From Episyrphus balteatus (Eukaryota > Arthropoda > Insecta > Diptera > Syrphidae), in contig NC_079136.1 of NCBI RefSeq assembly GCF_945859705.1, positions 113,728,028 through 113,792,027 on the forward strand: a stretch of DNA of 64,000 bases. The letters run 5' to 3'. Numbering within the stretch: the first letter of the stretch is position 1; each line of letters starts with the position of its first letter. The notes below the pieces were generated by a model that was not told where the DNA came from, did no database searches, and worked only from the letters and a program-made list of their open reading frames with translations. This document shows positions 35,427-45,699 of the stretch, piece after piece. The position numbers and the translations under genes were made by a program.

Positions 35427-35816
35427 TTTTTTTCAATTTTAGCATGTAATGTAAAAACAAATTTGCAAAGTTTTGGTTGTATATACTTATATATGTAATA
35501 TACTAAGTTAAGTTGATTACTAGAATATAGAAAACTGTAATATTGGACGGTTCAAGTTTTATTTTCGAATTCTCAAAACAATTATCTGTTACATAATACA
35601 GCCTCTTAAAAATTTCTAAGAAATATTTTATTACTTTTACTTTATTACTGGTACTTTGCTTCAAATTTGTAACATCGTTTTAAGCATAAATAAAAGCACA
35701 GCCTACCAATAGACCTCGTTTTTCTGGAAAGATAAGATCTGTGAAACATCAAACATGTATATTTTTAAGGTTGAGTAATATGGACATTATACCTTCATGC
35801 AGTTTTGGTTTCCAAT

Positions 35817-35903
35817 CCCTACTAACAATTTTGCTTCTATAATGCTTTACAGAAGCAACAATTGCATCTGTAAAGATTTATAGAACCAAAATTGTTTGTC
35901 GGG
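35817..35903 (+). mobile_element. 87-bp palindromic MITE, full copy
   Basis: CCCTACTAACAATTTTG at the left is inverted at the right as CAAAATTGTTTGTCGGG. The arms CTTCTATAATGCTTTACAGA and TCTGTAAAGATTTATAGAA also pair, so the whole element folds into one hairpin. A full copy of identical length lies at 62124-62210. Confidence 0.85.
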
Positions 35904-36137
35904 ATAGCCCCAAAAAACACAGAAATGAAAATGATTTCTGTGTGTTTAAACTTTCATCTGCCTCCGTCAGTTTCTTCAAGGTATTGAAATGACCATCATA
36001 GTGGTTCCAGCTATCCTCGATTGGATCAACTCTTGCGCCACCTTATTTCTTGTAGCCTCTTTAATGCTTTGTCGAATATGCCAAGCAGAACTTCCCAAAG
36101 GCGTCCGAATACGCTGTACTCTTGAATTCTTTCCATG

Positions 36138-36567
36138 CACAGAGAAAAATATGACCCGCTAAAAGCTAACAGATTGCCATATTGTTTTACCTTCCATACA
36201 TTTCATAAGGAAATCTTATTAAAATCAACGATTAATAAGGTTTTTTTAAGGAGATTTCTTATTATTTTTATATAGAAAATCTTATTAAAATTTGACTGAA
36301 AAGTTGATTTTTTTTGCAACTTAGCACTAGAACAAAAATCGCCATCAATATTTTCATGGCAGGTTGGTTCAGGTGGTAAGGTGGACGACTAATGATTTGA
36401 AGTCTCCAGTTCGATTCCCAGCCTGGTCATCGTATTTTTTATTTTTTTGCAGATTTTAAAACAATAAGGAAAACCCGATTGTTTTAATAAGGTTTCCTTC
36501 TTGGATGAAAACCATAGAGAAATCTTATTGTTTTTGTTCTATTTTATGTGGTCTATTTTTCTCTGTG
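36138..36567. mobile_element. 430-bp inverted-terminus element with an internal tRNA-like module
   Basis: The left end CACAGAGAAAAATATGACC pairs with the right end GGTCTATTTTTCTCTGTG. Subterminal sequence on both sides repeats TAAGGAAATCTTATTAAAA-like units. The centre holds a tRNA-like stretch (36360-36430). A target duplication was not resolved. No protein is encoded. Confidence 0.65.
36360..36430 (+). other. tRNA-like sequence, probably derived and not a functional tRNA gene
   Basis: TGGTTCAGGTGGTA resembles the internal A box and AGTTCGATTCC the B box of polymerase III promoters, with tRNA-like spacing. The T-arm stem does not pair well. Its position inside a transposon-like element argues for a SINE-type derivative. 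Confidence 0.5.
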
Positions 36568-37167
36568 TGTAGCTATTACAGCCGCATTATCATGATGCAT
36601 TATTTTAAATCGATTTGTAACGGCTTCAACAATATTGAATCAAAGACACGGAACAAAACTCACAAATATCTTTCTCCAGTCGAAACAAAATCCACCAAAG
36701 AAAAATTATACAAAATAAAAGGGATTATTTAACGAAAAAATCAAAAGCACTAGTTCCATGTTTTTTTTTCAAATTTGTCTTTTGAAATATTTAAACCCTT
36801 AATATAAAGTGATTAAAAAAATAAATCCCACCAACAATAACCTTCAACTATCGGGTATAGTAAAAAGCTTAGATTTTACTTTTCTAAACGCAGTTTAATA
36901 GTTACAAAAAGAGACAATCATTGGTATTGTAGTTCATTATGTCACGTTTAATCAAATGAATCATATCTGGGTCAATCTTAACCTAAAATCCCAAGTAAAA
37001 ACTATATTAAAATAAAACTCAAACTCTGTTAACACAACGTAAAAAACAATATACTCAACAAAACAATGTGTAGGCATGCATCTACAAGAACATTCTGATA
37101 CACAATGATTCATTGTTTGGTGCATTAAACATTTTTCCACGTTCTTTAATTGAATTCTTTAAATTTC

Positions 37168-37311
37168 TATAAAAACTAAACTATAGTGTTAGTTTCTTTA
37201 TCAATCATAACATCATTCAAGTGTAACATCTGCTAAGCTAAGGTAATTAGTTCTTAAAATAAGAAATTTAAATTTGTGATTGTGATTATTTTGTGGGCTA
37301 TTTTTTTTAAG
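37168..37311 (+). promoter_or_regulatory. TATA box and 5' UTR intron of the Q/N-rich secreted protein gene
   Basis: TATAAAAA lies at 37168-37175, implying a start near 37200. An AG|GTAATT donor at 37243 and a poly-T AAG acceptor ending at 37311 define a 69-bp 5' UTR intron, so the start codon is the first three bases of exon 2. There is no ATG in the inferred first exon. Confidence 0.55.
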
Positions 37312-38940
37312 ATGCGGTTAATTGTGGTGTTAATAGTTTTACTTCAATTGAAAGAATATGAACAACATCCAACTTCATATTCGAGAAATTATGAATCAAG
37401 ACGACAACGTTCCATCCCACCAGGATACTATGGAAACACACCTCAAAATCAATACGGATCAGTCCAACAACTGCCTCCATTTAATAACTATCAAGGTCCC
37501 CAACAAAGTCCAGTGCCATTATCCCAACAAGATTTAACAAGACCAAATGTTCATTATCTACCACCATCCCAAGCTCAAAGACAAGTCAAATTACCTGAAA
37601 ATATTGATGGATATCAATTGGTGTCAAGTGGATATCCTTCGGGATCAGATAATAATCAAGGACAACCTACTACACAACAAATCCCACAGAATTTTCAAGG
37701 AATTTCTCAACTACCATCGAGCAATCAAGCTCCTTTTCAAAATAATTACCAAATTCCTCCAAATTACTACGAAAATTCACCAGTCACAAATATTCAACCT
37801 CAATCTACTCCAAGTGATAATAATCAGCCTCTATTTCCTTACAACTTTAGACAACAAAATCAATACCAAATTCCTCCACAAAATTTTTACCAGTTACCAC
37901 AGCAGCAAAATTTCCCTACCGAACTAACATCAATTCCTTCGCAAAATATTAACCCATTTGGCGGAGTAAGTCCTTCAGGTGATCTTAGCTCAAAAGTAAA
38001 TAATCTTCCACAGAATACTTTGCCGTATTTCCCACAAAACCTTCCACAACCTAACTTACAAAATGGTCCTCAAGCTCCTCAACAATATGGTCCATATCAA
38101 CCATATACCGTTAATCCAATTTCACCAGATATTCTGCCATATTTAAACCAACTTAACAATCCCCAAAATGGACAGAATCAGCTAAATGTTCCTCAAAATA
38201 GCCAATATCTTTCAAATCAACAAAATGGCCCCCAAAATGGCCAGTATCTTCCAAATCAATTGAACATCCCCCAAAACGGACCGTACCTTCCGAATCAATT
38301 GAATTTCCCTCAAAATGCACAGTATTTCCCCAATATTTTTCCAGCTTATGGCCCCCAGCAAACAGCAAAACAATTTGATAATTTTCAAGGTGGCGCCATC
38401 ACAGCCCAGCCAGGACAGGGAAACTTTTTCAATGATGCTTTCTTCCAATTATCAAAACAACAACCACAGGCTGGACCACAAATCAACAAGGAGGGCTATC
38501 AAGTTGTCAACGAGCTAACATACAATCAAAATGGTATTTATTCTCAGCCACAACAAACAAATGCTCAAATAAACGATGAAGGTTTTCAGGTCGTTAACGA
38601 GGCTCCAATAACTCATTATGTTTCGATGGGTCAACCAAACACTAAAATCATAAACCTCAAACAACAAATCCAAACTTTCAACCCTCCTAAAAACCTATCT
38701 CCAAATAGTTACGGTTATAATGATCAAGTAAATAACAATGGAAATATTCTAATTCAATCCAAACAACCGCAAACGATATCAAATTCAGCACAAAAGCAGC
38801 AACCAGAAGTTAGTGATCTCGAGCCAAAAACAAAAGAAACATCACAAAAGAAGACACAATCACCGGATGCAGAGGGCGCTAAATGCAGTAAAGATTCTCA
38901 GCATAATGATAGTTGTGCATGTGATTTATGTAATCCATAA
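37312..38940 (+). CDS. Unrecognised Q/N/P-rich secreted protein (542 aa)
   Basis: The start at 37312 gives MRLIVVLIVLLQLKEYEQHP, a short hydrophobic signal sequence. A longer reading from a GTG at 37276 is unlikely because it would cross the inferred splice acceptor. RRQR at residues 30-33, followed by S, could be a processing site. The body is low complexity, very rich in Gln, Asn, Pro and Tyr, with degenerate repeats such as LPNQLNIPQNGPY and NNQGQ. Two INxEG(Y/F)QVVNE motifs lie in the C-terminal third. The last 18 residues contain four cysteines (C525, C535, C537, C540) and are unlike the rest. No domain is recognised; the composition suggests an aggregating extracellular protein such as a cuticle, chorion or silk-like component. 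AATAAA is at 39010. Confidence 0.82.
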   Translation: MRLIVVLIVLLQLKEYEQHPTSYSRNYESRRQRSIPPGYYGNTPQNQYGSVQQLPPFNNYQGPQQSPVPLSQQDLTRPNVHYLPPSQAQRQVKLPENIDGYQLVSSGYPSGSDNNQGQPTTQQIPQNFQGISQLPSSNQAPFQNNYQIPPNYYENSPVTNIQPQSTPSDNNQPLFPYNFRQQNQYQIPPQNFYQLPQQQNFPTELTSIPSQNINPFGGVSPSGDLSSKVNNLPQNTLPYFPQNLPQPNLQNGPQAPQQYGPYQPYTVNPISPDILPYLNQLNNPQNGQNQLNVPQNSQYLSNQQNGPQNGQYLPNQLNIPQNGPYLPNQLNFPQNAQYFPNIFPAYGPQQTAKQFDNFQGGAITAQPGQGNFFNDAFFQLSKQQPQAGPQINKEGYQVVNELTYNQNGIYSQPQQTNAQINDEGFQVVNEAPITHYVSMGQPNTKIINLKQQIQTFNPPKNLSPNSYGYNDQVNNNGNILIQSKQPQTISNSAQKQQPEVSDLEPKTKETSQKKTQSPDAEGAKCSKDSQHNDSCACDLCNP

Positions 38941-39009
38941 AAGAGAAAAACCACTCAAAAATTTCGAAATATTTTATTTACAATTCTTCAATCGAATGTT
39001 GAATTATTA

Positions 39010-39015
39010 AATAAA
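39010..39015 (+). terminator. Polyadenylation signal of the Q/N-rich secreted protein gene
   Basis: AATAAA 70 bp past the stop codon. Confidence 0.6.
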
Positions 39016-39729
39016 ACCTTATTTCGGACTTACATGAGTACATCATTGGAAAATAATTGTTTTTTATTTTCTTTTATTTGTGTTTATAAATTGTATTTAT
39101 GTGACTTTTCAAGGTTTTTACGCAAGAGTTAAATTGTCATTGTTCATTCCGTATATAAGTTTTCGGAAAAATTAAAACAAAAAAAAAAACTAGAAATTAA
39201 AAGTCACTATTGTTATTGTGTTCGCGTTTGTCTCCTTTATCAAAAACTCTTCCCTGTGCAGATTTACTGGGTTTGTTTAAATATAAACTAAAATAATTCC
39301 ATTATTGAAAATTCGAAATATTAAAATAGGTAGGTACATAAAGTTTGATTCTCCTCCACAAAAATTACTTTAGAATTGCCATTCTCACATTAATATTACG
39401 AGTCAAGTTTTTGGTAACTTTAACTGATTAAGTTTATTTTATTTATTTTAATAAAAAATGATGTGATAAAAACTTGTCTAAATAATGTTTTATAAGGTAT
39501 TACATGTTTTACACTCTAATGAGGCAAAAAAAAAAAAACAGGCACTTTCAACAGGTTATTGTTTGGTAGTAATTGGGAAATATTAACTTCGATACGAATG
39601 TTGAAACTTGCGATACGGTAAGCTTACTAAAGTTCCTGATTCTCAAAAAAAGAATTTAACTCGATGTAACAATCAAACACAGACTTAGTTTTTCCTTCCA
39701 TTAACGCAGTTATGTCATTTATTTGTATT

Positions 39730-41180
39730 CCTAAAATCTGCTTGTTGTGAGGCGGCTATAAGGGCTATGTGAAGAGGGCACCCAAATCCTTAATTTTTTT
39801 GAAACCTGCATGATTCGTTAGGTTAGCCCAAGGTTCTAAAATTATAACGGAATTATTTTTTTAACGTAAAAAAACACACAACATAGCCAATTTTTTTCTT
39901 TATTCCTTCATTTTTTCAAAAGAAACAAAAACTTTTTTGAAGTGAAAACTTCTTTAGTATCGTAGTGATTTGAAACAAGATGAAACGAAAACGCGACACG
40001 AACATTCAACTTGTTATAACTTTGTTTTAATAGATAGATGAATGAAATTTGTACTGTAGATAGGTAATTAAATAAACTATAAATGTAGAAATTTCAATTA
40101 ATTTCATATTCAAAATTCTGAGATAACGGTAAAAACATGTTCTTTTTCTACACCTTTCATTTGATATATCACAATTAACTGTACGAGCTCTACAAGTAAC
40201 ACAATATTAAATTGAAAAACTTGAAAAATACCTCAATACACCTGTGGAGATCTGTTAACGATGACCAGTGTAGGAAGTACCGTAATCTCAGCTTGAAATT
40301 TCGACATAGTTGGCTTTAAAAAATTCTTATTTTTTTTTTCTAGGCATGGTAGAAATATGATTCATACGTCATATAAAAGGTGAAATAACCTTTCAGATAT
40401 TAAATTTACTATAGGTTGTCATTTAAAAAAATATATTTAATGGTGTTAAAAGAGAAAAAAGATTGATTTTTTTGCTTTTTTTGATGAAAAGTGATTTGGT
40501 TTGAAATACATAAAATAAGCTCTTTTTGTAGATGTTGTATAGACATGGACGATATAAATATTTTGAGCTGAAACAATAAGTTTTCAGATGATATAAAATT
40601 AATATAGGTTGTCATATAAAAAACATGTATTTAACGGAGATAGAATCAAAAATAGGTAGATTTTTTCTTTTTTTTTGCAAGAAACAATTTTTTTTAAGGT
40701 TTCACTTCTAGCACGTGTGAATTGCACACATGAACTTTTTTTTTATATCAGAAACTAAAAAAAATATGATTTTTTTTTTTTCTGTGAAAAATACATTAGT
40801 TAGAAACCGTGGTTTTTATGCCCAATGTTAGCACAGGATATCCCAACAGCTTAAAAATTATAGAAGCATTATTTTTTGTTCAACTGAAAAAAAGTACGCA
40901 TACACCACAGTAACCTTTTTAATTTAAAATATAGAAAAAGTAGATCCACTAGTGTGGGCACTGCCCCTCAAATGTTATTTATTTGACTTAGGGCCAATTT
41001 TTCAATAGTCCTCAGTTAGAGCTTATTCCTAGGAATAAAAGTTTTTTTTTTATATTGACATTTATTCTTCTGATAGTCTAACTGACGATTACAAAATTAA
41101 GGCTTAGAATTCTTACTTTATTGAATGTAGTACATACATAACATTCGTGTTAAGAAGCTTAAGTTGATTTGTTTTATTTA
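39730..41180 (+). repeat. Dispersed repeat copy, interrupted by the 180-bp-monomer repeat
   Basis: Segments near 39740-39950 and 40740-41170 are colinear with 52090-52366 and 53851-54185. Landmarks include GGTTAGCCCAAGGTT, GTACGCATACACCACAGT, GGTGTGGGCACTGC-like and CTCAAATGTTATTTATTTGA. The middle, about 40130-40745, is a copy of the monomer repeat of 31150-32160. The region supplies the unoccupied site for the palindromic element at 52367. Confidence 0.65.
40130..40745 (+). repeat. Copy of the monomer repeat (two units)
   Basis: TACACCTGTGGAGATCTGTT, two TTTCAGAT(A/G)-AT units about 190 bp apart, and AAGGTTTCACTTCTAGCACG. All are the reverse complement of landmarks at 31165-31840. Confidence 0.65.
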
Positions 41181-41499
41181 ACCTTAAAAGCCACAAAACA
41201 CAAATATTTTTTTTTAAATCATTAATTTTTTGGCTTGCCATATGAGCACCTAGATAGAAACGCTACATGCTTAGTTAGTAGGTATAATATATCAAAACTT
41301 TTTTCAAAAGTAACAACAAATATAAAATGGTCTTTGAGGTTATTTCTTTTTCAGTACACAAATAGTAAAACCTTTAAACACTTTTTTTCGTTAGCCCACT
41401 CTTAGTTCAAAAATTATGATAAAAAGAACTTTTTTTCAAACTACCATAACCTCTTAAAAATCTAAATTTGTTTTTTTTTCGTTTAAAAATTCGGTGAAC

Positions 41500-41955
41500 T
41501 CTTTATTTTTGTATACTGATTTAAAAAACAACTTAAAATCAAAGAAAACCACCATGGTTCAACTATTTTTCGGAATGATTTTGCGTTGAAGACGAAAATT
41601 TTAAAATCAAAGTAGAACATCGTTAGTTTAAAGTGGTTTACCGTTATAAAACATTTTTAAATCAAAGTTGTTTCAACTTTAAAAAAAAAGCATCAATTTA
41701 TTAAAAAAAAGAAAAAATGGGCAGCTGCTTGGGATCGAACCTACAACTCTTGGGTTACTAGACGAATGCTTTACCAACGTGCTATATCACTGTTGAAAAT
41801 TGGAGTGATAAAATGCAACAAAAGCTGAAGTCCGACAAAAAATAAAAAAATTTCTTACGTTGTTTCAATTTTATTTTGAAGAAGTTTCATGTAAATTTTT
41901 TCAACATTAAATCAACGTCGAACATTTTACATTTTACGTTTCGTTTTTTCCCTCA
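41500..41955. mobile_element. Element with CACTGAGGGAAAAAA terminus and internal tRNA-like module
   Basis: The right end GTTTTTTCCCTCAGTG is the reverse of CACTGAGGGAAAAAAC. A left-end-like TGAGGGAAAAAACAATTTAA occurs in a relative at 42480. A poorly paired tRNA-like stretch lies at 41725-41790. Relatives or fragments occur at 6840-7020, 235-575 and 42480-42700. No ORF. Confidence 0.6.
41725..41790 (-). other. tRNA-like sequence, degenerate
   Basis: On the minus strand TAGCACGTTGGTA fits an A box and GGTTCGATCCC matches a canonical B box. The T stem does not form properly, so a functional tRNA is unlikely. It is embedded in a repeat, as is the one at 36360. Confidence 0.5.
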
Positions 41956-42359
41956 GTGATTTTGTCGATCATCAACAAAATATTTATATTGTAGGAATCT
42001 ACCCCAAACAGAACCAATAAACACAATCCGATATTGAACACTTAGTAGGTATATTGCATTTTTGAATGATTTTTACATAAATTTTATACAATTCTCAAAT
42101 GTTTTGTTTTTAGTTTTGTAATATCTCACTTAAATTATCATGCAAACTTTGTACAGTATCTAAACATTTAACATATTCTTATTTATTTTGAGTTTTTGTA
42201 AGTGTTTAATTATTGGGCAGTGACTTTTCAAAAGGGGATAAAAACATTTTTGGCCATTTCTCAGAAAATCGAAAAAATCCAAAAGCAAACTTGAGATTTT
42301 TCATACGATTTTCAGTTTTCATAAATTTTCAAAGCATCCATACCATGCCATTTTGAGGG

Positions 42360-42875
42360 GTTAGCCTTCTTAAGATTAATTAACAAAGCCTCTAAATGTA
42401 TCATTGTCTTAAAAGAACATCTCTGCCTAGCCGTTCGAATTCGGTGGTAAATTCTAGATCATTTCCATTCTAGCAATATGAGGGAAAAAACAATTTAAAA
42501 TCAACGTAGACGATATTTTTTTTTAAATCAAAGTAGAACAAAGTTAGTTTTTAAGTGGTTTTCAAACATAACACACATTAATTAAAGTTGTTTCAACTAG
42601 CAGCCATGGAGATCAATCCCACAATCACTGTTGTAAAATTAGTGTGATTAACTGCAACTAAATCTGAAGTCTGATGATAACACTAGTTTACAAGGGTTTT
42701 GTTGCCGAAACAAAAATATACATTTATGAAGGTTTACGGTGTGCTAAACTAGACTCTGAAAAAATTAACCAGCTCCCGTTTTTTAAATATTACATTTAGA
42801 AAATACAAATGGGAGTTGTTATAGTCACTAGACCTTGCTCCTGCATATTGTGTCGTGTCACAAATTAATTTATTT
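42360..42875 (+). repeat. Fragments of the SINE body, split
   Basis: 42380-42480 (AAAGCCTCTAAATGTATCATTG, GCCGTTCGAATTCGG, GATCATTTCCATTCTAG) and 42815-42850 (GTTATAGTCACTAGACCTTG) match successive parts of the SINE at 63121-63423. The intervening 42481-42810 resembles the CACTGAGGG-terminated repeat family. Confidence 0.55.
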
Positions 42876-43218
42876 TGAACCCAGTACATTTTGAACTTAA
42901 AAAAAATAGAAAATAGAATATAATTGGTTTAGTTTAGAGACGAACTTAGGTCGGAGGGTCGCGGATTGTTGCATGCCACTTTCGGTCTTATAGAATTCAT
43001 CAACCCTATTTAAAACTATGGAGCGTGGATGAATTCCGAATTCACAATTCAAATAGAATAACTTCTACATGACAATGAGAGCTTTCAGATAGAGACGTTA
43101 AATAATTTACTTATAGTCTTTTCTAATTTAATTACAATGTAATGCCCTGGCCATTACTGTTTTGTATGGACTTGGGTTTACTAATAAAGTTACTGTTCAA
43201 TTCTATTCTTTGTTCATA
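42876..43218. other. No feature recognised
   Basis: AT-rich sequence without ORFs between the split SINE and palindromic copy 2. Confidence 0.4.
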
Positions 43219-43221
43219 TTA

Positions 43222-44408
43222 TAGTGGAGTAACTAAAGCTTAGATTTTGATGATCTTTTTTTTCAAACGTCGGTAATACTTTAAGGTCTATAGATTAAAA
43301 ACACAAACACAAAAAAAATATTTGAACACAACGGCAACACCTACAATATTTAAAAATACATTTTTAAAAAGCTAGAAGCTAAGTCATATTTGTAAAATTA
43401 AAATTACGTTAATTAAAGTAAGGGCTTTTGAAAGAATGGTAACTGAACTCAGATTTTTGAAAAAAAAAAATTATTGAAAAAATTTTAACATGTCGTTTTT
43501 AAAACTTTTTCGTAATATAAAATGCATTTATTTTCATTTATTTTTTTTGGCCGCATTTATTATGATTGGAAATTATAAAATGAAATGTCAATATGTATTA
43601 CGGTTTATGAAAAAAAAAAATAAAAATTATTTCATTTTCGAAGAACTTTTTTTAATAGAAGTTTTGAAAAAAAATGTAACTTATTTTTTTTTAAAGTTCA
43701 ACATCTAAATATAAAATTATATTTTATTCATTTAATAACCCTTACTGTTGAAAGTTAAATAGCAAAAATTTAAAGTTCTTATTTACCAAAGTCTTTGTGA
43801 AAATTAATTATTTTAATGCAAAAATTCAGTTTTTATCAAAAAAAAAACCCATTGAAATTGAAGTAATTTTTAATTTTTTTTTTTTCAAAGTGTGATATAT
43901 TATATATATTACCTTTTCTGCTTGAAAATTCAACTGATAATATTTCTGGCCAAAAATTTTTTTAAAATAAATTCATATTTTATTAGAAAAAGTTTGGAAA
44001 AAAGTCATTTTAAATTTTGTTAATAAAATTTTTTTTTTAATTCTGAGTTTAAGGACCACTTTTTCAAAAACTCTTTATTAAATTTAGTGGATTAAAATTT
44101 AAGAGATAAGAATAAGCTCCTGGCTTTTTAAAAATGTATTTTAAAATATTTTAGGTGTTGCCGTTGTTTTCAAAATATTTTTTTTGTGTTTGGAGTCAGA
44201 TTGTGATAAAATTGCATTTATCGCTTGAACGATGGAAGATTGTCCCTTACTACCTTATATTTTAATTTTAAAAAACAAAACGGCAACATCGGCAATTTGT
44301 ATTCTATAGACTTTAAAGTATTTTTAATTACCTACGTTAAAAAAAAAAATCGTCAAAATCAGAGCTGTTCGGCCGGGTTCAATAATAAAATTTGCTTTAG
44401 TTACTCTA
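43222..44408. mobile_element. Long palindromic element, copy 2
   Basis: Left end TAGTGGAGTAACTAAAGC; right end TTTGCTTTAGTTACTC, slightly eroded. Both arms contain the GGCAACA-, TCTATAGACTTTAAAGTATTTTTA- and GTTCGGCC-type landmarks of copy 3, with internal deletions. TTA precedes the left end (43219-43221). No transposase. Confidence 0.7.
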
Positions 44409-44997
44409 ATTAGCCATGTTTTATTGTCCCCGTGATCCAAATCAGATCATTTTATTTAGGTATTTCCGCTACAACAAAAGTATCCGATATTGAACACTTA
44501 TAGGTTTTCGCTTTGTTGTTGTAACACAAATACAAACACTGATATTATTTAAAAAATGTTGTCAATTTTAGTTTTTTTTTTCGAATAAAACACTCTTTAT
44601 ATTGTAATTTTTTTCCTTTTTCGTTTATATTGTGCTATTTGTTCTTGTTCTTGCTCTCATCCAGTCTATCAATTCTACTACACTTATACAACAAAAGTAT
44701 AAATATAAACAAAAAAAATATTTATATATAGATAAAAAACATTTTATATAAAAAAGTATAAAAAAAAAATAATACATAATTATTATTAGTAAAAAAATAT
44801 ATAGAATAAGAGAAAATGATTATACAAAGTAGTATTAACAAAATGCAATGCAATGACAGTTGTTGTTGTTGTTTTTGTTGTTGGTGTTGCTAATGTTTAT
44901 GAGAAAAGAAACTAGAAAAATTGAATCTAAATAGAAATAGAGTTATAGTTGGCTAAATAAGAAGAATAGTGATGCAACAGTGCGTGTAGTTTAGCTT

Positions 44998-45547
44998 TTA
45001 ATGCAAACCAGCTTGCTGTTGTTGTTGCTGCTGTGAGATCAACTGTGAACCCAGCTGGTCAATTTGTGCAGATCCCGGTGTAATGGATGCCAAGGATTGA
45101 CGACTTAGAGCTAAAGTGATTGGTGCCTGGTATGGTGATGGTTCATGTCGGACATTAGCATTGAATCCGAGAAGGGGATCTGAGGAGTATTCCACAACAC
45201 GACGGTTGCCATCGGGTTCGATTAGGGAATAACGGCCACGAACTTGATCGCCTTCACGGATTTCTTGCTGATCCTTGATGTCGCCAGTGCCAACGTCATG
45301 AACTGAGTAACGGAATTCGTATTGAGCTGGACTGGATCTCAGTTCGTCTGGATGTGGTCCGGCTTGAAGGACCAACGTTTGAGGTTGCTCTTGAATCAGT
45401 TGTTGCTGTTGTTGTTGCAGTTGTAATATTCCGGCGTTGGCACAAGCTACAACAGTGGCAAGGATGACTACACACTATAAAAAAAAAAAAATAGTGTTAA
45501 ACTGAAGCCTTTTAAGTTATTATAATCTTTTTTACCTTAAAGACCAT
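44998..45547 (-). CDS. RR-2 cuticular protein with Gln-rich flanks (162 aa)
   Basis: Secreted chitin-binding cuticle protein. Exons on the minus strand are 45536-45547 (MVFK) and 44998-45474, joined across a 61-bp GTAAAA...ATAG intron. The signal peptide is MVFKCVVILATVVACANA, cleaved after residue 18. A Q-rich stretch (LQLQQQQQQL) follows. The RR-2 domain spans about residues 53-115, with PAQYEFRYSVHDVGTGDIKD, REGDQVRGRYSLIEPDG and GFNANVRHEP. The tail ends in a seven-Gln run and AGLH. It lacks the AAP repeats of the two plus-strand paralogues. A TATA box is at 45641-45647. The long A-rich 3' UTR probably extends toward 44570. Confidence 0.94.
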
Positions 45548-45640
45548 GGTTGCTAAGTTATGGATCTCGGTTTTGGTTGAGGATGTTAACTAAAAGCTGA
45601 TGATTGACTGAATGATACTTCTTGGAACTGTCACATTTGC

Positions 45641-45647
45641 TTTTATA
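45641..45647 (-). promoter_or_regulatory. TATA box of the Gln-flanked cuticle gene
   Basis: TATAAAA on the minus strand, about 95 bp upstream of the start codon; an initiator-like TTCAGTC lies downstream near 45609. Confidence 0.7.
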
Positions 45648-45699
45648 CTCGTTGAATTGTCACCACATATCAGATGTTTGCCAGAGAGAGATCTTGGGC

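Larger units (their letters stand above)
34150..36130. other. Intergenic, with two copies of a short palindromic MITE
   Basis: Apart from the 87-bp MITE copies at 35357 and 35817 nothing is recognised. Small ORFs at 34308-34511 and 34648-34842 show no similarity. Confidence 0.4.

Noticed and set aside
36360..36430. Functional tRNA gene
   Set aside because: A and B boxes are present but the T-arm does not pair, and it sits inside a repetitive element. The same applies to 41725-41790 and 48645-48705.
37276..37311. GTG-initiated N-terminal extension of the Q/N-rich protein
   Set aside because: Spans the inferred 5' UTR intron and acceptor; the ATG at 37312 gives a proper signal sequence.
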